From positions 1 through 40,564 of the IMG/VR virus record IMGVR_UViG_3300041583_000386: DNA of 40,564 nucleotides; one strand, 5' to 3'. Every line of letters begins with the position of its first letter. Position 1 is the first letter of the stretch. The notes below the pieces were generated by a model. It was not told the DNA's origin, searched no databases, and saw only the letters and a program-made list of their open reading frames with translations. Source of the DNA: a virus. The position numbers and the translations under genes were made by a program. Shown here in pieces: positions 7,062 to 14,172 of this stretch.

Positions 7062-8735
7062 ATGCGAATAATAGTTCATCCAACAGAATTTCATGTAGAG
7101 ATACCTTATGGGCGCTTTCAAACTTACCAGACCAATCAAATTAAGCTTCTTTTTGGTTCTAGGTTCGATTGGACACGTAAGCTCTGGATAGTGCCAAAAA
7201 AGTGTGAAGCTGAAATGCTTCAAATAAAAAACAAATGTAGAGCTGATTGGGAAGTGTTTGAGGCTCAAAAACCTCAAGTAGTTGGTGAAATCCTTGAGTT
7301 ACCTGAGTTAGATTTTGAGGTTCCTATTTATCATCCGGAAGGTTGGGAACTTAGACATTATCAGAAACAAGGTATAGCGCGTGGTTTAGAACTAAAAAGA
7401 TTTATTAACTGTTTTGAGCAAGGTCTAGGTAAAACAGGAACTAGCTGCACAACCTTAAAAGTTGCTGAACTGAAAGGTGAAGATGTTTTCCCTGCCCTGG
7501 TTATCTGCCCATCATCTACAAAAATAAATTGGCAGCGCGAATGGCACATGTGGACAGACAAAAAAGCAATGGTTTTAGACACAAAAACAAAAGATACATG
7601 GCATAGGTTCCATGAGCTTGGAATGAATGATGTTTTTATCACAAATTTTGAGAGCTTAAAGAAGTTTTTTGTAAAAAAAATGCCTGCAAAAGGAAAAATG
7701 CGCAATTCCATGGACATAGAATTAGATGGTAGGGTTGGTTTATTTAAGTCAATAATTATTGATGAAAGCCATAGAATGAAATCCCCATCTACTTTACAAG
7801 CAAAGCTAGGACTTAGGATAGCAATGGGTAAAGAATGGATTTTGCTTTTAACGGGTACCCCTGTGGTTAACAAACCAATAGACTTATATGCTCAATTAGC
7901 AATTATGGGACGTTTAAAAGAGTTTGGAGGACGTAAGGGTTATCTAGGTAGATATTGTGAAGGAGGTAGAGGCTCTGCTAATTTAAAAGAACTAAACTAT
8001 TTGCTGAATAAAACCTGCTTCTTTAGGAAAGAAAAGTCAGAAGTGGCAAAGGATTTACCAGAAAAGCAACGCCAAACTATTCTATGTGATATAACCACAA
8101 GAAATGAATACAATAAGGCTCAGAATGACTTTGTAAACTTCTTAAAGGAAAAGGGATGTGATGATGCTGAGATTGCTAAAAAGCTTCGTGGCGAAATAAT
8201 GGTTAAGATGGGTGAGCTTAAACGTATTTCTGCCAAGGGTAAAATGAATGAAGTTATTGAGTTTGTGAATGAAGTAACAGAATCTGGAGAAAAACTAATT
8301 GTGTTTTGCGTATTACATGAAATTGTAGATGAATTATTAAAAGAATTTCCTTTTGCAGTTACAGTTACTGGTCGGGATAATTCAGAGTTAAAACAGGCTA
8401 ACATTGATAAATTTCAGAATGATATTAACTGCAAATTGATTGTTTGTAACATTAGAGCTGCAGGAGTTGGCATAACGCTCACAGCTTCATCTAGAGTGGC
8501 TTTTGTTGAATACCCATGGACTTATGCAGATTGTGTGCAATGTGAGGACAGAGCGCACCGTATAGGGCAAAAAAACAATGTTATGTGTACTTACTTCTTA
8601 GGAAATAAAACTATTGATGAAGATCTGTATAAAATGATTCAGGAAAAAAGGCATACAGCCAATGCAATTACTGGTGCCACTGATAAGATGGAAATGTCAT
8701 TTGTGGATAATGTGGTTAATCTATTTAATAAATAA
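7062..8735 (+). CDS. SNF2-family DNA helicase/translocase
   Basis: 557 residues with a complete SF2/SNF2 motor: motif I QGLGKTGT (about 120-127), motif II DESH (234-237), motif III LTGTP (263-267), motifs V-VI GVGITLT and EDRAHRIGQ (about 469-502). The N-terminal 80 residues (FDWTRKLWIVPK) resemble the small domain preceding the motor in SMARCAL1-like proteins. Phage homologues usually sit in replication modules and probably remodel forks or recombination intermediates. The preceding leader reads CAAATTTTAAG, like the one before 2816. Confidence 0.92.
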   Translation: MRIIVHPTEFHVEIPYGRFQTYQTNQIKLLFGSRFDWTRKLWIVPKKCEAEMLQIKNKCRADWEVFEAQKPQVVGEILELPELDFEVPIYHPEGWELRHYQKQGIARGLELKRFINCFEQGLGKTGTSCTTLKVAELKGEDVFPALVICPSSTKINWQREWHMWTDKKAMVLDTKTKDTWHRFHELGMNDVFITNFESLKKFFVKKMPAKGKMRNSMDIELDGRVGLFKSIIIDESHRMKSPSTLQAKLGLRIAMGKEWILLLTGTPVVNKPIDLYAQLAIMGRLKEFGGRKGYLGRYCEGGRGSANLKELNYLLNKTCFFRKEKSEVAKDLPEKQRQTILCDITTRNEYNKAQNDFVNFLKEKGCDDAEIAKKLRGEIMVKMGELKRISAKGKMNEVIEFVNEVTESGEKLIVFCVLHEIVDELLKEFPFAVTVTGRDNSELKQANIDKFQNDINCKLIVCNIRAAGVGITLTASSRVAFVEYPWTYADCVQCEDRAHRIGQKNNVMCTYFLGNKTIDEDLYKMIQEKRHTANAITGATDKMEMSFVDNVVNLFNK

Positions 8736-8738
8736 AAA

Positions 8739-9407
8739 ATGAACGGTTACGATTTATCAAGATGTTGGTTTGATTTCTGCTTCGAGAATCCAGAGAAGAT
8801 AAAGCCTAATCATTCTGCAGTATATTTTTTTGCAATTGAACACTGCAATAGGCTAGGGTGGAAGTCTAAGTTTGGATTACCAAGTTCTATGACCATGGAA
8901 GCTGTAGGTATAAAATCATACAATACTTACATATCCACACTTAAGGATTTGGTTTCCTGGGGTTTTATAAAAATGGTAGAAAGAAGTAAAAATCAATATT
9001 CAAGCAACATAATTGCCCTATCAAAATTTGACAAAGCACTTGACAAAGCACTTGACAAAGCATTGATAAAGCACACGTCAAAGCAAAGTGAAAGCATTGT
9101 ACAAAGCATTGATAGTATAGATAAACCAATAAACAATAAACCAATAAACAATAAACAAAAGAGGGGGAAAAGATTTTCCCCGCCAGATATTATTGATATT
9201 AAAAATCAAATTTTAGAAAAAAAATATGTTTCAGTTAGAGCTGAATCATTCTGGAATTTTTATGAATCAAAAAATTGGATGATTGGTAAAAATAAAATGA
9301 CAGATTGGAAAAAGGCATTAGGAGGTTGGGAATCCAGAAATCAGGATAAAAACAAAAAATATAAAGATCAAAGTTTAGTAACAGTTGACGAAAATAAATA
9401 TGGATAA
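8739..9407 (+). CDS. Phage replication initiator, winged helix, with internal origin
   Basis: 222 residues. The N-terminal 90 residues are a winged helix of the replisome-organiser type (AVYFFAIEHCNRLGWKSKFG, then TMEAVGIKSYNTYISTLKDL). The middle is a repetitive linker (KALDKALDKALIK) whose DNA forms an iteron array. The C-terminal part (about 160-205, ESFWNFYESKNW and WKKALGGWE) is the short domain found at the C-terminus of such initiators. The gene precedes a DnaC-like loader, the same arrangement as lambda O-P. It should bind the origin and recruit the host DnaB helicase through the loader. Confidence 0.85.
   Translation: MNGYDLSRCWFDFCFENPEKIKPNHSAVYFFAIEHCNRLGWKSKFGLPSSMTMEAVGIKSYNTYISTLKDLVSWGFIKMVERSKNQYSSNIIALSKFDKALDKALDKALIKHTSKQSESIVQSIDSIDKPINNKPINNKQKRGKRFSPPDIIDIKNQILEKKYVSVRAESFWNFYESKNWMIGKNKMTDWKKALGGWESRNQDKNKKYKDQSLVTVDENKYG
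9028..9181. other. Candidate replication origin inside the initiator gene
   Basis: Three parts in a row. First, seven copies of AAAGCA (starts 9033, 9045, 9057, 9068, 9080, 9091, 9103), spaced 12, 12, 11, 12, 11 and 12 bp; the first four belong to a longer TTGAYAAAGCA iteron. Second, an A/T-rich stretch (9122-9156) built of a 15-bp repeat, ATAAACCAATAAACA, resembling an unwinding element. Third, a perfect 8-bp inverted repeat GGGGAAAA-GA-TTTTCCCC (9164-9181). Iterons plus an AT-rich stretch within the initiator gene match the lambda O/ori layout. Confidence 0.7.
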
Positions 9408-10032
9408 AATTTATAAAACTATTGCTGAAATAAAAAGCAAAATTAATCAATCAGATAAAAAAGAGTATGCAAAATCAATTTTATACTTGGATGAGCTTTT
9501 TGATAAACATTCAAAAATAATATGCCCTTCTTTTAAAAATTCTGAATCTGCTAAAAATCTTTACAATTATTTTTTAGCTCTGGTTACCGATCAAACAAAA
9601 AAAGGAGTTTATCTCTATGGAAATGTTGGAGTAGGTAAATCGACAATTTTTAAAATTTATAAGAATATTGGACTGCAGCTTTATTCAGAATATGGAATTA
9701 CAAAATTATTGTTTTCTGAGGTTACTGCTCCCTGGTTAGTTAATGAAAAAATGGAAAGTGTTTCTCAAGGCTATAAAGGTAATTTCAGTTTAGAAAATTA
9801 TTACAAAGGAAAATTATACATAGATGATTTGGGCATTGAAACGAAGTGTTTTAATTCTTATGAGCTCATTGAGAAAATTTTATTTCAAAGGCACAGGAAC
9901 GAGTCTTTAACTTTTGTGAGCTCTAATAAAACACCTAGAGAAATTTTAGAAAGATATGGGCCTCAAATTTTTGACAGGATGGGAGAAATGTTCCATATCA
10001 TAAAATGGGAAGGAGAAAGTTTGCGTTCATGA
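9400..10032 (+). CDS. DnaC-like helicase loader (AAA+ ATPase)
   Basis: 210 residues from the ATG at 9400; a TTG five codons upstream is possible but would overlap the initiator gene more. Walker A GNVGVGKST (about 74-82), Walker B YIDDLG with the following Glu, and sensor-like SSNKT and RMGEMFHII near the C-terminus match DnaC/IstB-type ATPases. It should load the host replicative helicase at the origin in the gene upstream. It overlaps the initiator by eight bases and the next gene by four. Confidence 0.88.
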   Translation: MDKIYKTIAEIKSKINQSDKKEYAKSILYLDELFDKHSKIICPSFKNSESAKNLYNYFLALVTDQTKKGVYLYGNVGVGKSTIFKIYKNIGLQLYSEYGITKLLFSEVTAPWLVNEKMESVSQGYKGNFSLENYYKGKLYIDDLGIETKCFNSYELIEKILFQRHRNESLTFVSSNKTPREILERYGPQIFDRMGEMFHIIKWEGESLRS

Positions 10033-10205
10033 AAAACAATGAATTAACCAATACTCAAATAGTAGAAGTTGTTTTGAGAAAGAAAATGACTATTGAAAAT
10101 TATAAGAATATTATTTCAAAATCCAGAAAACAAGGATGGTTTGTTCAGGCTTATGAGATAGGAAGATTTAGCGAGGGAACTCAAACTAAAATAGAGATAG
10201 ATTAA
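10029..10205 (+). CDS. Small protein of unknown function (58 aa)
   Basis: Starts at the ATG overlapping the stop of the loader gene (ATGA). The product (TNTQIVEVVLRKKMTIENYK...) is helical and basic; no family recognised. Coupling to the replication operon suggests co-expression. Confidence 0.7.
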   Translation: MKNNELTNTQIVEVVLRKKMTIENYKNIISKSRKQGWFVQAYEIGRFSEGTQTKIEID

Positions 10206-10216
10206 AAATCACAAAA

Positions 10217-10633
10217 ATGAATTGGACTCAAAAAGATCTGGATAATTTAAAATCAAAAGGATTGAATGTTCAAGGATTAAAAACGAATACTTCAGAACAA
10301 AAAAAAAGTAAAGTAAAAATACCTAAGCCCGAACCTAAAGGATTAAGCTACATGAAAAATTATCTAAAAATAATGAAAATTGAATTTGTAACTGAGCTTG
10401 TGTTTCATCCAGATAGAAAGTGGCGTTTTGATATTGCTATTCCTAAAATGAAATGCGCTGTGGAATATGAGGGATTAATATCTAATAAGTCTGGCCATAC
10501 CACTATTGATGGCTATACAAAGGATACAGAAAAATATAACCAAGCCCAAAAGCTAGGGTGGAAAGTTCTAAGGTACACAGTTAAAAACTACAAAGATTTT
10601 ATAAATGATTTTGAATATCTAAAAACAAAATGA
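10217..10633 (+). CDS. Predicted PD-(D/E)XK endonuclease, possible junction resolvase
   Basis: 138 residues. A basic N-terminal 45 residues lead into a nuclease-like core: FDIAIP with Asp72, then CAVEYEG with Glu83 and Glu85, then QAQKLGWKVLRYT, the strand order seen in Vsr-, DUF559- and VRR-type restriction-fold nucleases. Phages often have such a gene here for Holliday junction or branch resolution before packaging, and no RusA or other resolvase is present. The specific substrate is inference. Confidence 0.7.
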   Translation: MNWTQKDLDNLKSKGLNVQGLKTNTSEQKKSKVKIPKPEPKGLSYMKNYLKIMKIEFVTELVFHPDRKWRFDIAIPKMKCAVEYEGLISNKSGHTTIDGYTKDTEKYNQAQKLGWKVLRYTVKNYKDFINDFEYLKTK

Positions 10634-10821
10634 TGACAAAAGCAATATTAGTTCAGACAAAATCAAGAGAAAAGGGTTATGTGTATTACAATGAAAATGA
10701 AGACTTAAATGCTGAAAAACTTGAAGTCAAATTATTAAATGAAAAAATGATAGAAACAGGAGATGTTCTGTTTTGTTCTCCTTCTTCTTTAACAGCGATT
10801 GGCCGTAAAACTCTTAAATGA
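10630..10821 (+). CDS. Small protein of unknown function (63 aa)
   Basis: Four-base overlaps with genes on both sides. The product has beta-rich spacing (KAILVQTKSREKGYVYYNEN, later GDVLFCSPSSLTAIGR). Not recognised. Confidence 0.7.
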   Translation: MMTKAILVQTKSREKGYVYYNENEDLNAEKLEVKLLNEKMIETGDVLFCSPSSLTAIGRKTLK

Positions 10822-10922
10822 TAAAAGCAATTAAAGTCCTGGAGAATAGAATTTCAATTATCAATGATAAGATTAAAGAGACTCAATTAATAGTGGATGA
10901 GCCAGAAATGATGCACGATTAA
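10818..10922 (+). CDS. Very small protein (34 aa)
   Basis: Starts at ATGA overlapping the previous stop; the product is one amphipathic helix (KVLENRISIINDKIKETQLI) with an acidic end. Likely translated because of the coupling, but short. Confidence 0.5.
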   Translation: MIKAIKVLENRISIINDKIKETQLIVDEPEMMHD

Positions 10923-10939
10923 ATTAAAATTTAAATACG

Positions 10940-11125
10940 ATGATGGGACAATTATCAAATACAGACGTTTGGATTTGTAAAGCCATTTCAAAGCCTAATA
11001 CATACTACGTTTTAAGAAACAGCGGAGAAGAAATAGAAGTAAATATAGATAAAGGAGTAATAAAAGCCGCTTGGCCTCTATTTCAGTTTGAAATTGATTT
11101 TATAAATAAATATTATAATACTTAA
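10940..11125 (+). CDS. Small protein of unknown function (61 aa)
   Basis: Preceded by an A/T-rich leader (AAAATTTAAATACG). The product has conserved-looking segments (YYVLRNSGEEIEVNIDKGVI). No family recognised. Confidence 0.65.
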   Translation: MMGQLSNTDVWICKAISKPNTYYVLRNSGEEIEVNIDKGVIKAAWPLFQFEIDFINKYYNT

Positions 11126-11165
11126 AGCCTCAAATGCGCTAATTAATGAATCTAAAAACAGCAAT

Positions 11166-11228
11166 ATGGAAAGAGTAATAAAATTTAGGGCCTTAAAAGA
11201 CGATATTTCAAACTGCACATTTAAATAA
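11166..11228 (+). pseudogene. Possible remnant of a YopX-like gene, 20 codons
   Basis: The reading frame begins MERVIKFRALKDDISNCTFK and stops. Phage YopX-like proteins typically begin with a similar I-K-F-R-A motif and run beyond 100 residues. This may be the N-terminal stub of such a gene left by a deletion, or a chance short frame. No continuation is visible in other frames downstream. Confidence 0.3.
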
Positions 11229-11240
11229 ACAAACAAAATT

Positions 11241-11456
11241 ATGAGTACAGAAAAAAATGATTTAGAAACCACAAACAAGCCATCTTGTTTAGGTGTTGTT
11301 GTAAGCAGTAAACGGTTTACAGATACGGATATGTTGAATGCTTATATAAGAGGTTTTAAAGATGCTGACATTGATGAAAGCGGATTGGGTTATGTTAAAA
11401 CAGACGTAATTGTTGAGAATGGATTAAAGTGGTTAAAAGAATATCATGAAAAATAA
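11241..11456 (+). CDS. Small acidic protein of unknown function (71 aa)
   Basis: The product has a disordered N-terminus and a helical C-terminal half (MLNAYIRGFKDADIDESGLG, ending WLKEYHEK). Preceded by AAACAAACAAAATT. It overlaps the following membrane-protein gene by 11 bases. Not recognised. Confidence 0.65.
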   Translation: MSTEKNDLETTNKPSCLGVVVSSKRFTDTDMLNAYIRGFKDADIDESGLGYVKTDVIVENGLKWLKEYHEK

Positions 11457-11574
11457 AATTATAGACACGATTTTGACAACCCTTACCTGGTCCCTGGTTT
11501 TTATTTCAATCAGCACTCTTTTAGTGGTGATATGCACTCTGCTAGACCTTTTTGATAAATACATAACTTCATAG
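11446..11574 (+). CDS. Small single-pass membrane protein (42 aa)
   Basis: A hydrophobic segment of about 22 residues (WSLVFISISTLLVVICTLL) between a basic start (MKNKIID) and an acidic-aromatic end predicts one inner-membrane helix. It starts within the end of the previous gene. Small membrane proteins in the accessory part of temperate phages often affect superinfection or membrane physiology; no specific role can be read here. Confidence 0.6.
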   Translation: MKNKIIDTILTTLTWSLVFISISTLLVVICTLLDLFDKYITS

Positions 11575-11622
11575 AGATTTCATTTAAAGAGTCATGATTA
11601 TTAATATAGAAATTAAATTAGA

Positions 11623-11925
11623 ATGAAAAATATACCAAAAAAATTTAAAGTCTTTGCATCTACAATAAATGTAGGCTTTGATAACATAAGACTAAGTAAT
11701 GAAGGAGTATTAGGCGATTGTAGTTTTACAGATAACAAAATAAATATTTGCTCCGAATATAAAGGCGAAAAAGTAACTGACTGTAATACATTAGATACAT
11801 TCTATCACGAAAAAGTACATATTATTTTAGATGCAATGGGAGAACACAAACTATCTAAAAAAGAAAAATTTGTAGAAGTTTTTGCTAGGCTATTAAGACA
11901 AACTGATGAGAGCGCAGAGTTTTAA
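11623..11925 (+). CDS. Small HExxH putative zinc metallopeptidase
   Basis: 100 residues with FYHEKVHIILDAMG: zinc-binding HExxH at residues 62-66 and a likely third ligand Glu85 in FVEVFARLL. The arrangement is that of minimal gluzincin or SprT-like domains found in phage accessory regions. Two Cys pairs in the N-terminal half (Cys33, Cys43, Cys54) are probably structural or fortuitous. Substrate unknown; cytoplasmic, with no signal peptide. Confidence 0.7.
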   Translation: MKNIPKKFKVFASTINVGFDNIRLSNEGVLGDCSFTDNKINICSEYKGEKVTDCNTLDTFYHEKVHIILDAMGEHKLSKKEKFVEVFARLLRQTDESAEF

Positions 11926-11968
11926 GATTTTAAATTAATCACTAAAACTTTTATAGTTTATAGATTTT

Positions 11969-11998
11969 TTTGTGATTACCTTTTTTTTTGTAACTTTA
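11969..11998 (+). promoter_or_regulatory. Promoter of the toxin-antitoxin operon
   Basis: TTTG (11969-11972), 18-bp spacer, then TAACTTTA (11991-11998). This is one of the best host-type promoters in the window (-33 TTTG, -7 TAnnTTTG with one change). It gives the island its own transcription independent of the early operon, as expected for genes expressed in the lysogen. Confidence 0.65.
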
Positions 11999-12004
11999 CA
12001 AGGT

Positions 12005-12022
12005 TCATTTGACTTAAAATGA
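12005..12022. promoter_or_regulatory. Inverted repeat at the toxin-antitoxin transcription start
   Basis: TCATTT-N6-AAATGA lies 6 bp after the -7 box, over the predicted start of transcription and upstream of the antitoxin ATG at 12035. It would suit an autoregulatory operator. Short and AT-rich, so chance occurrence cannot be excluded. Confidence 0.35.
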
Positions 12023-12034
12023 GTATTAATAAAC

Positions 12035-12550
12035 ATGATGAGAGACTTTAATTTACATAAAGAAAAAGCCGTAAGCAGTCTTTTGTTTGTAATAAATAAT
12101 CTTGAAAAAGCTGACACACACAAGACATATAAAATTTTATATTTTGCAGATCAAAAGCATCTTTTAAAATATGGTAGGCCGATTTTTGGTGACACATATG
12201 TTAAAATGAAATATGGTCCAGTACCTTCTTTTGTTAAAAATGTAGTTGATGAGAATATTGAGGGATTAGAAGAGATTGTGGCTAAATATCACAATTATTT
12301 TATTAAGTCTTTAGTTGAACCAAATTTAGATTTTTTATCTGAAAGTGATTTAGATTGCCTTAGAGAATCTTTAGAAGAAAACAAAAATTTAGACTTCCCT
12401 GATTTAACTGAAAAATCACACGATTACGCATATAATAAAGCTACTTGGAATATTGATTATTTAGATATGGCCAAAGCTGTTGGTGCTGATGAAAATTTAT
12501 TAAACTTTATAAGTCAACAAAAAGTTAATGACAATTTAGAGTTGATATGA
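12035..12550 (+). CDS. Panacea-domain (DUF4065, SocA-like) antitoxin
   Basis: 171 residues. The block YKILYFADQKHLLKYGRPIF followed by GDTYVKMKYGPVPSFV (about 31-67) is the signature of the Panacea/DUF4065 domain. These proteins neutralise many unrelated toxins and are common in prophages. ATG at 12035 or the adjacent ATG at 12038 could start the protein. It overlaps the next gene by four bases, the tight antitoxin-toxin coupling expected. It has its own promoter upstream. Confidence 0.82.
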   Translation: MMRDFNLHKEKAVSSLLFVINNLEKADTHKTYKILYFADQKHLLKYGRPIFGDTYVKMKYGPVPSFVKNVVDENIEGLEEIVAKYHNYFIKSLVEPNLDFLSESDLDCLRESLEENKNLDFPDLTEKSHDYAYNKATWNIDYLDMAKAVGADENLLNFISQQKVNDNLELI

Positions 12551-12996
12551 GTTTAGGGGATTTTTTTCCTGACAATATAAAAGACGATTTTGCCAAAAGA
12601 AAGATAGATTTAGGAAACTCTATTTTAATTGAAATTCCTGATTTCTCTGTAACTTACCATAAATACATAGTAGTAGTAGCTAAGGATGAAAAAAACGCTT
12701 CTGTTGCTTATGTAGTAATTAATTCTGAAGCTAATCCCAATATAGCTTATAATCCATACTTAAAATCTCTCCATTTAAATATTGAAAAAAAGAATAATTT
12801 TTTTTTAGAAAAAGATAGCTTTGTTGATTGTTCAAAATTAAGAGAGTTTCCAATTGAATATGTTATAGATTTTTTAATTAAATATCCAGAAAACGCTGTT
12901 GGCAATGTCAGTTCAAGCGTTCTTAAAAATATACATACTACATTAAGTTTAGCTCCAACTATTGAGCCATTTATAAAGAAGAAGTTTGGGCTTTAA
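12547..12996 (+). CDS. Putative toxin partner of the Panacea antitoxin
   Basis: 149 residues. The N-terminal 100 residues have a beta-rich, SH3-barrel-like layout (HKYIVVVAKDEKNASVAYVV, then INSEANPN and DSFVDCSKL) reminiscent of PemK/MazF-type toxins, followed by a helical tail (SSSVLKNIHTTLSLAPTIEP). Toxin identity rests on the operon partner and four-base overlap; the PemK resemblance is by eye and moderate. If right, it would be an RNA-targeting growth inhibitor held inactive by the upstream protein. Confidence 0.7.
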   Translation: MSLGDFFPDNIKDDFAKRKIDLGNSILIEIPDFSVTYHKYIVVVAKDEKNASVAYVVINSEANPNIAYNPYLKSLHLNIEKKNNFFLEKDSFVDCSKLREFPIEYVIDFLIKYPENAVGNVSSSVLKNIHTTLSLAPTIEPFIKKKFGL

Positions 12997-13014
12997 TTGC
13001 CACCAATTTTTTTT
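12986..13014 (+). terminator. Intrinsic terminator of the toxin-antitoxin operon
   Basis: Stem TTGGGC/GC-CA-CCAA with a two-base bulge, overlapping the toxin stop codon, followed directly by eight Ts (13007-13014). It would isolate the operon from the next gene. Confidence 0.5.
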
Positions 13015-13087
13015 AAATAAGTAATTGATTTATAAGCATGTATATATAAAATATTTTTAATACTAAACAACGAAATAATTAAAATAA

Positions 13088-14014
13088 ATGAAAGAGTTTT
13101 TAGAAAAAAGTCAGCTTTATGAGGATTATTTGCTTTTAGAAAACTACTCAATTAATAATGAAAAGTTTACATGTATGTCTGAATTTATTGGACAGAAATT
13201 TGAATACTTTTGTCCAATTGAAGATTCAATGAGACCATTTAAATTGGATCTTGATCAAACGTTAAGAAAAAATATTCATAGTAATTATTTAGCTCTTCAA
13301 AGCGATTATAGAATTTCAGATGAACAATTTATAAATGAAAAACTCAACTATTCGTTTTGGATTTTTGGAGAATGCCAATCTTGCAATAAACATAAAATAC
13401 ATTTTCTACTAAATGTTTATAGCAATAATCCCATTTCTAATATTAGAAATAATTTTAATAACATAAGTCAAGAAAATAGAAACAATCATAAATTTGAAAA
13501 CACCAATATTTACATAAAAAAAATTGGATGTTCAGAAGAAATCAATATTGAAATTGATAAGTCAATATCAAAACATTTTGATAAGGAAAGCAAAAATTGG
13601 CTATATAAAGCAAAAAAACTTTTAAATTTAAATATGGGAATTGGTTCATTTGCATATTTCAGAAGAATAATTGAAAAAGAATTAATAAAAATAATAGAAG
13701 AAATTAAACAGCTTCCCGATTCTAATAAAGGTGGAATTCAGAAACTGCTTGATGAATATGAAGCTAATCCCAAAACTTATACTATCTACGAAAACCTAAT
13801 AAATTATCTTCCAAATTCACTAAAACAACTTAACGATAATCCTATTCAATTACTTTATAAACAAACTTCAGAAGGACTGCATTTTCTTTCAGAAGAAGAA
13901 TGTTTAAAAAGATCAAAGAGTATAGAATATTTATTAGAATTTACTTTGAGAAAAATTAATGAAGAAAATTCCGAACTTAAAGCTGTAAAAGACGTAATTA
14001 AGAATCTTCAATAA
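13088..14014 (+). CDS. DUF4145/HEPN-like accessory protein
   Basis: 308 residues. An N-terminal region with a CxxC pair (GECQSCNKH, about residues 97-105) and a C-terminal helical domain (FAYFRRIIEKELIKIIEEI, then TSEGLHFLSEEECLKRSK) resembling DUF4145, a HEPN-related family often found in defence contexts. The usual N-terminal Cys cluster is reduced. It stands alone between two probable terminators, with no phage-structural neighbour on its left, so it is probably a moron. Anti-phage function is inference; no catalytic RxxxxH motif of HEPN RNases is clear. Confidence 0.75.
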   Translation: MKEFLEKSQLYEDYLLLENYSINNEKFTCMSEFIGQKFEYFCPIEDSMRPFKLDLDQTLRKNIHSNYLALQSDYRISDEQFINEKLNYSFWIFGECQSCNKHKIHFLLNVYSNNPISNIRNNFNNISQENRNNHKFENTNIYIKKIGCSEEINIEIDKSISKHFDKESKNWLYKAKKLLNLNMGIGSFAYFRRIIEKELIKIIEEIKQLPDSNKGGIQKLLDEYEANPKTYTIYENLINYLPNSLKQLNDNPIQLLYKQTSEGLHFLSEEECLKRSKSIEYLLEFTLRKINEENSELKAVKDVIKNLQ

Positions 14015-14048
14015 AAAAGCTATATTTTGAAAATTCTTATTGCTTTTT
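14014..14048 (+). terminator. Weak intrinsic terminator after the DUF4145-like gene
   Basis: AAAAAGC (14014-14020) pairs with GCTTTTT (14042-14048) around a 21-base loop; the 3' arm doubles as the U-tract. The long loop makes it uncertain. Confidence 0.35.
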
Positions 14049-14072
14049 AATAATAAATATGTAGTTATTTAT

Positions 14073-14152
14073 TATATTTGTTTTTTACACATATTTCTTC
14101 AAAATCCTGATTTTAATCAGGTACATATTTCTGGCAGTGATCTTAACACTGC
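14073..14152 (+). promoter_or_regulatory. Promoter and structured leader of the methyltransferase-terminase operon
   Basis: TATATTTG at 14073-14080 matches the -7 consensus; no -33 box is evident. In the leader, the 10-mer ACATATTTCT occurs twice (14089-14098 and 14123-14132), each followed by a hairpin: CCTGATT-TT-AATCAGG (14106-14121) and GCAGTG-N7-CACTGC (14134-14152). The coding region starts 20 bp later. Repeats 34 bp apart (about three helical turns) could be operator sites; the hairpins could act in the RNA. Confidence 0.5.
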
Positions 14153-14172
14153 ACCCCAACAACATCACATAG

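Noticed and set aside
7361-7873. 170-codon minus-strand frame
   Set aside because: Shadow of the SNF2 helicase gene; composition is typical of antisense to a Lys-rich coding region.
9028-9108. CRISPR-like or simple protein-coding repeat
   Set aside because: Units are 11-12 bp with no spacers, so not CRISPR. A pure protein repeat is excluded because the core occurs in three reading frames.
14089-14172. Known riboswitch class (SAM-type) before the methyltransferase gene
   Set aside because: The two hairpins and repeated box do not match the conserved core of a SAM riboswitch that I can recognise; kept as an unassigned leader.
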